Shown one piece after another: positions 60,053 to 64,000 of a DNA stretch of 64,000 bases (positions are counted from its first letter, which is position 1; every line of letters begins with the position of its first letter). The DNA is from Rariglobus sp041662485 (GTDB lineage: Bacteria; Verrucomicrobiota; Verrucomicrobiia; Opitutales; Opitutaceae): the NCBI GenBank assembly GCA_041662485.1, contig JBAZSJ010000001.1, forward strand, positions 186,001 to 250,000, in the 5' to 3' direction. The notes under the pieces are model-generated. The model was not told the DNA's origin. It searched no databases and was given only the letters and a program-made list of their open reading frames with translations. A program made the position numbers and the translations under genes.

Positions 60053-61995
60053 AACCGGTTGCCCAGCCCGTCCGTGAAGTCGGGGTCGTCTTCAAGACGC
60101 ATCTCGATCTCGGATTCACCGACACGGCGGCGGCGATCGTGCGCCGTTATCTGCGCGACTACATTCCCGCCGCGCTGGAGCTCGCCCGCGCCACGCGGGA
60201 GCGTCCTCACCGCTTTGTGTGGACGACCGGCTCCTGGCTGGTGCACCGCTTTCTGGAGAACGCCACGCCGGCCGGCCGGCGGACGATGGAGGAGGCGATT
60301 CGCATGGGGGATTTTCACTGGCACGCGCTGCCGTTCACGACGCACACCGAATTTATGGATGCGGAGCTGTTCCGCCTCGGACTGGCTTATTCGAAGGACC
60401 TCGACGCCCGCTTCGGTCGGGTTACACGCGCGGCGAAGATGACCGACGTGCCGGGTCACACGATCGGAATGGTGCCTTTGCTCGCCGAGGCCGGCGTGCG
60501 ATTTTTGCATCTCGGAGTAAACCCGGCTTCGACCGTGCCCGACGTGCCTCCGCTTTTTTTGTGGCGTCACGGAAAGCATGAAATCGTGGTCGCCTACGAG
60601 GCCGACTACGGCGGCGTGACGCGCATCCCCGGCGGACGGGCGCTCTGCGTGAACCTCACCGGCGACAACCTGGGCCCGCAAGATCCGGGGCAGATAGACA
60701 AGGTTTACGAACGCCTCGAAGCGGAGTTCCCGGGGGCGCGCCTTGTGCCCGGAGGCATTGACGTGATGACCGCCGCGCTCTGGCGCCGCCGCGCGGAGCT
60801 GCCCGTGATCACGGCCGAAATCGGAGACACCTGGATTCACGGCGTGGGCACCGATCCGCAAAAGACCGCGCGTTTCCGCGAGCTTTGCCGTCTGCGCAAC
60901 CGCTGGATCGCGGCGGGCCGGCTGACGCCCGGCGGGAAGGCCGACCTGCGTTTTGGCGAGCCGTTGCTGCTCACGGCGGAGCATACGTGGGGCATGGACA
61001 TCAAGACGCACCTCAAGGACTGGAAGAACTACGCGCCGGCGCGTTTCACGAAGGTGCGCGGTCATGCGAATTTCAAGAAAGTCGAATCCTCATGGGGCGA
61101 ACAGCGTTGCTATGTCGATCAGGCGGTCGCCGCCTTGCCACCGGATTTGCGCGGCGAGGCTAAGGCGAATCTCAAGGCGCTGGCCGTGCGCGCGCCTTCG
61201 CGCAGCGGTTGGAAACCGGTGAAAGTGGCCGGCGAATTTTCGTTGGGCGCACTGCGTCTTGTGCTCGATCCGGAGACGGGCGGGATCTGCCGGCTGGCGG
61301 GTGAACGTGCGGTGGCGGATGCGGGGCATCTGCTCGCGACCCTCACGCGGCAAACGTATTCCGCGGCGGATTATGAACGATTTCATGGCCAATACATCCG
61401 CCAGGAAGCCGACTGGTCGCGCAAGGATTTCACCAAGCCGGGTCTGTCGGCCTCGGTGAAGGCGGCGGTGCAGGCCGTGACGGTGGGTTTGCTGGAGCTG
61501 CATGCGGACGGACGTCGTGCGCGGGCGGGATTGCGTTTCGCGGCGGCGGCGCGGCGTGCCGGTGCGGCGGCCGAAGCATGGCTGGAACTGGAGGCTCGCG
61601 ATGACGGCTCATTGGCGGTCGCGTTGACGTGGCGCAGGAAGCCGGCGGTGCGTTTGCCGGAGGCGTATTGGCTGACCTTTGCGCCGAAGCTGGCGAAGGA
61701 TGCGCGGTGGAGATTTAAAAAATTGGGCGTGTGGATTGATCCGCGCAACGTGGTGTCCGGCGGCAACCGCTGGCTGCATGCGGTGGACGGCGAAGTGCGC
61801 GCCGGCGACGTGCGGATCGAGACGCTCGATGCGCCGCTGGTCGCGCCTGAGCACGGAAGCTTGCTGGACTTCCATCGCCGGCTGCCGCGCACGGATGCGG
61901 CGGTGAGTTTCAACCTCTACAACAACAAGTGGGGGACGAATTTCCCGATGTGGAACGACGAGGACGCGCGGTTCCGTTTCGTGCTCCGCTGGTGA
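60049..61995 (+). CDS. DUF5054 domain protein, GH38-like fold, second copy
   Basis: 648 residues, the same length as the copy at 5741-7687. It shares VVFKTHLDLGFTDTA (His18/Asp20), TTGSWLVHRFLENA, AKMTDVPGHTIGMVPLLAEAG, EIGDTWIHGVGTDPQKTARF and AEHTWGMDIKTHLKDW, with a C-terminal WGTNFPMWNDEDARFRF block found in both. No signal peptide, so cytoplasmic. The ATGA overlap with the GH5-like gene implies a linked substrate; in the first copy the neighbours are the GH42-like and GH26 genes. The catalytic role is inferred from the GH38-like metal-binding signature. Confidence 0.78.
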   Translation: MKPVAQPVREVGVVFKTHLDLGFTDTAAAIVRRYLRDYIPAALELARATRERPHRFVWTTGSWLVHRFLENATPAGRRTMEEAIRMGDFHWHALPFTTHTEFMDAELFRLGLAYSKDLDARFGRVTRAAKMTDVPGHTIGMVPLLAEAGVRFLHLGVNPASTVPDVPPLFLWRHGKHEIVVAYEADYGGVTRIPGGRALCVNLTGDNLGPQDPGQIDKVYERLEAEFPGARLVPGGIDVMTAALWRRRAELPVITAEIGDTWIHGVGTDPQKTARFRELCRLRNRWIAAGRLTPGGKADLRFGEPLLLTAEHTWGMDIKTHLKDWKNYAPARFTKVRGHANFKKVESSWGEQRCYVDQAVAALPPDLRGEAKANLKALAVRAPSRSGWKPVKVAGEFSLGALRLVLDPETGGICRLAGERAVADAGHLLATLTRQTYSAADYERFHGQYIRQEADWSRKDFTKPGLSASVKAAVQAVTVGLLELHADGRRARAGLRFAAAARRAGAAAEAWLELEARDDGSLAVALTWRRKPAVRLPEAYWLTFAPKLAKDARWRFKKLGVWIDPRNVVSGGNRWLHAVDGEVRAGDVRIETLDAPLVAPEHGSLLDFHRRLPRTDAAVSFNLYNNKWGTNFPMWNDEDARFRFVLRW

Positions 61996-62013
61996 GCGGA
62001 GGCGGACGGTGGA

Positions 62014-63102
62014 TTACCGACCGCTGAAACGGTTGCGCCAAGGCTCCAGCGGAAACAGGCATTCGGCGCCGTTTTTCTCGATGTAATCGTAGAAGAGGCG
62101 GGACATGCCTTGGTGAAACACCGGGTGCGAGCCGCCCTCGGTGAGCGGGCCGGTTTCGAGGATGCGGTAGTGTCCGAAGCCGATGCCGCCGAGGTCGTCT
62201 TCGCCGAGTACGCCGCGCCAGGTGGCGCCGGGATGGGGTTCCAGAGATTCGCCGTAGAGGGTGACGCCGCCGGCGTAGTCCACCAGGGTGGCACCGTATT
62301 CCTGGAGGGCCCGGGCGACGACGAGGGCGGCGGGTGTGAGATTGAACGCGTTGAGATCGAGCGCGGGATCGAGTTGCAGGATGCAACCCTCGGGCACACC
62401 GCCGGGGAGCCAGCCATCGGTCCAGACGGCGGGCGGATAAACGCGGCGCTGAAGTCCGGGAACGGGGCAGGCGAAGGCGAGCTTGTGGGCGATGCGCCCG
62501 GCGGCGATTTCGTCGCGCATGATCAAACCGCCGAGAAGAGGGACTCCGCTGGCGCGGCAAGGGCCGTGGAAGTGGACGCTCTCGTCGTTGTGGATGCGCG
62601 GGAGATCGGCGGGCGTGAAGAGTCCGGAGCCGTCGAGATCGTAGGCGATGGCGGCGTTGGTGCGCCAGGAGCCGTCGGGCTCGCGACGACATTGCCAGAG
62701 GTCGTAGGCGCGGCGGGCGGAGACATCGATGATGCTCATATGCGCGTCCTGCTTGGCGTCGGGCACGGCTTCCTCGGGGATGGGCACGCCGTCGAGGACG
62801 CTGGTATGGAGGCCTAGCGGGTGGTCGGGCGTGAGGTGCGGCTCGGAGGTCTTGACGTGGCCTTGCGAGAGGTGGCAGCGGAGCAGCTTCGGATGGAGCT
62901 TGTGGCGCGGCGTCGAGGCGTCGGCGCGAAAGACGGGAATCGTCCAGTCGTGGAGATTGATGTGGAGGCCGCGCAGCGCGGTTTGCGAGCCGGAGAGCAG
63001 GGCGATCCAGCGTGCGCTTTCGGGGTCCGCAGCCGCGTTGGCGGTGATCGGGGTGTTCCAGAAACTACCGGGCGAAAAAAAGGGGGCACTCGGAGGAGTC
63101 AT
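62014..63102 (-). CDS. unknown protein paired with a prepilin-type gene
   Basis: 362 residues, starting MTPPSAPFFSPGSFWNTPI. I recognise no family. Features seen: no signal peptide or membrane segment, many His residues (HTSVLDGVPIPEEA, HNDESVHFHGP, HKLHPKLLRCHLSQGHVKTS), an AYDLDGSGLF block, and a C-terminus ELECLFP-like acidic/aromatic end (EKNGAECLFPLEPW). The His-rich NDESVHFHG could be a metal site. It starts 20 bp after the prepilin-type gene and probably shares its transcript and TGTAT-N7-AWACA control. A lyase-, isomerase- or cupin-like enzyme is possible, but nothing proves it. Confidence 0.55.
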   Translation of the reverse strand: MTPPSAPFFSPGSFWNTPITANAAADPESARWIALLSGSQTALRGLHINLHDWTIPVFRADASTPRHKLHPKLLRCHLSQGHVKTSEPHLTPDHPLGLHTSVLDGVPIPEEAVPDAKQDAHMSIIDVSARRAYDLWQCRREPDGSWRTNAAIAYDLDGSGLFTPADLPRIHNDESVHFHGPCRASGVPLLGGLIMRDEIAAGRIAHKLAFACPVPGLQRRVYPPAVWTDGWLPGGVPEGCILQLDPALDLNAFNLTPAALVVARALQEYGATLVDYAGGVTLYGESLEPHPGATWRGVLGEDDLGGIGFGHYRILETGPLTEGGSHPVFHQGMSRLFYDYIEKNGAECLFPLEPWRNRFSGR

Positions 63103-63122
63103 GACGGAGCCCAGCGTCGGAA

Positions 63123-63872
63123 TCAGGGCGGATAATTGCCATACCAGAAGAGGTGTGCCTCGCGAGTGTTGGTGTTGGCAGGCACCTCGCTCTTGGCCAG
63201 AGCGGCGATATGACCGTCTAGAAAAACCGCATTGCCGCGATTATTATGCACGGGCTCCGGATAGCGGCCCGGGACGATGCCCGAATTGTAGTAATCGACG
63301 TCGCCGCCGTTGTCGCTGTTGTCGCCGTCGCTGATCAGGATTGTGCGGGGTGTGGAATCGAATGATGAAATATGGCGCAATGCCTTGGGGGCCGAGGCAT
63401 TGGTTTGGTTGAGCCGAACATTCAGGCTGTAAGTTCGAGGAAAGATATTCCTGCTCCACCAGGTGCTTAGCTTCCAGCGGTCCTCCTTGTTGGCCCGTTG
63501 CACAGGGCAGCCGACAGTGGCCTGTTGGTCCATGGGAAGGCTGCCGGTATAGACATCCATGAAACCGCCTGTGTAGGAGAGGTTGAATTGGACCTTATCG
63601 GCGTCCGAGGCGTATCCGATCGGAATTAAATTACGATGGTCGGCCACATACTGCATGTAACCTATGTAGGTCTGCCGCAGGTTTGATTGGCACTGGGTGT
63701 TGCGCGCGGAGTCTCGAACGCGTCCCGCCACGGGGATAAGAATTGCGGACAAAATGCCGATGATCGCGATTACCACGAGCAGCTCCGTCAGCGTAAAGCC
63801 GCGCGATGCCAGTGGGGGCGTGGTGAATGCGACGGGGTTGGGAATGGACGGATAATTCCGGTGGGGCTCCAT
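63123..63872 (-). CDS. prepilin-type protein with canonical H-X9-DG end
   Basis: 249 residues: leader ending SRG|FTLTELL (Gly25, Glu30 at +5), hydrophobic helix, then NTQCQSNLRQTYIGYMQYVA and the C-terminus H-NNRGNAVFL-DG-HIAAL, an exact H-X9-DG motif, unlike the two module copies where Gly is Trp. Expected to be processed by prepilin peptidase. Two TGTAT-N7-AAACA sites lie directly upstream (63881-63897 and 63955-63971), the first only 8 bp before the start codon. It leads a two-gene unit with the unknown protein. Confidence 0.85.
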   Translation of the reverse strand: MEPHRNYPSIPNPVAFTTPPLASRGFTLTELLVVIAIIGILSAILIPVAGRVRDSARNTQCQSNLRQTYIGYMQYVADHRNLIPIGYASDADKVQFNLSYTGGFMDVYTGSLPMDQQATVGCPVQRANKEDRWKLSTWWSRNIFPRTYSLNVRLNQTNASAPKALRHISSFDSTPRTILISDGDNSDNGGDVDYYNSGIVPGRYPEPVHNNRGNAVFLDGHIAALAKSEVPANTNTREAHLFWYGNYPP

Positions 63873-63880
63873 AGATTAAA

Positions 63881-63897
63881 TGTATCTTTTAAAAACA
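63881..63897 (-). promoter_or_regulatory. operator candidate upstream of prepilin-type gene
   Basis: TGTATCTTTTAAAAACA: first arm identical to 54653-54669 and same 7-base spacing, one mismatch in the second arm. It would overlap the ribosome-binding region. Confidence 0.5.
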
Positions 63898-63954
63898 AAT
63901 CAAGGCAACCTTTTAAAATCACGTTTGCGTAAGTTCTGCGGCTTTTGCGCTTAA

Positions 63955-63971
63955 TGTATTTTTTAGAAACA
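63955..63971 (-). promoter_or_regulatory. second operator candidate upstream
   Basis: TGTATTTTTTAGAAACA, starting 74 bp (7 helical turns) from the first site. Two sites in phase suit co-operative binding by one repressor. Confidence 0.5.
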
Positions 63972-64000
63972 AATTGAGTTTTCCGATGAACTGAATCAGG

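Noticed and set aside
1..64000. tRNA, rRNA or prophage genes
   Set aside because: No cloverleaf with acceptor/CCA pattern, rRNA segment, integrase, capsid or terminase-like frame was recognised on reading; a dedicated scan was not possible.

Overview
The window is about 64 kb of GC-rich bacterial DNA. It is best explained as a carbohydrate-degradation region of a Verrucomicrobiota member, most likely Opitutaceae. The reasons are the two large Verru_Chthon cassette protein A-like proteins, the prepilin-type proteins with an H-X9-DG-like C-terminus, the autotransporter-repeat proteins ending in PEP-CTERM anchors, and the dense mix of glycoside hydrolases with LacI, AraC and GntR-type sugar sensors. 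I saw no rRNA, tRNA, CRISPR array, integrase or transposase. Taxonomy is inferred from gene content only.

Layout. 1-2.3 kb (+): 3' part of a GH16 glucanase/agarase-type enzyme and a glyoxalase-fold protein. 28.3-2.3 kb (-): a 14-gene run starting with a prepilin-type protein, then a PEP-CTERM autotransporter-repeat protein, GH5, SASA esterase, cassette A protein, small secreted protein, second SASA esterase, PL22-like lyase, GH39-like enzyme, GH5, GH42-like enzyme, DUF5054 (GH38-like), GH26 mannanase and heparinase II/III-like lyase. 28.6-33.2 kb: a LacI regulator, an AraC regulator, an FAD oxidoreductase and an SGNH hydrolase. 46.5-33.3 kb (-): a second run in nearly the same order (prepilin-type protein, PEP-CTERM protein, two GH5s, cassette A protein, small secreted protein) ending in a GH130 phosphorylase-like gene. 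46.8-51.9 kb (+): a GntR/LacI-hybrid regulator, a stand-alone carbohydrate-binding-like module and a GH38. 54.5-52.1 kb (-): another GH38. 54.8-62.0 kb (+): a second GntR/LacI hybrid, a PEP-CTERM protein, a GH5-like enzyme and DUF5054. 63.9-62.0 kb (-): a third prepilin-type protein and an unknown protein.

The most interesting structure is the repeated module regulator / prepilin-type protein / PEP-CTERM autotransporter-repeat protein / GH5 / cassette A protein / small secreted protein. It is present twice in almost identical order, with a partial third version at 54.8-62 kb. It looks like a pseudopilin- and surface-protein-linked polysaccharide utilisation locus, functionally analogous to but unlike SusCD loci. 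GH26, GH5, GH130, GH38 and SASA-type esterases together suggest acetylated beta-mannan or mannose-containing glycans, but substrate is inference.

The non-coding DNA is also unusual. It holds CTAG-heptamer arrays abutting three GH5 stop codons, AATGNCC heptamers inside two signal-peptide coding regions, purine-rich hexamer repeats in spacers, BIME-like double-hairpin elements, a shared terminator hairpin, and a TGTAT-N7-AWACA operator candidate at four places. Three genes (GH26, GH42-like, GH39-like) carry single-base frameshifts, each in a short G/C run, so consensus errors are as likely as real decay.
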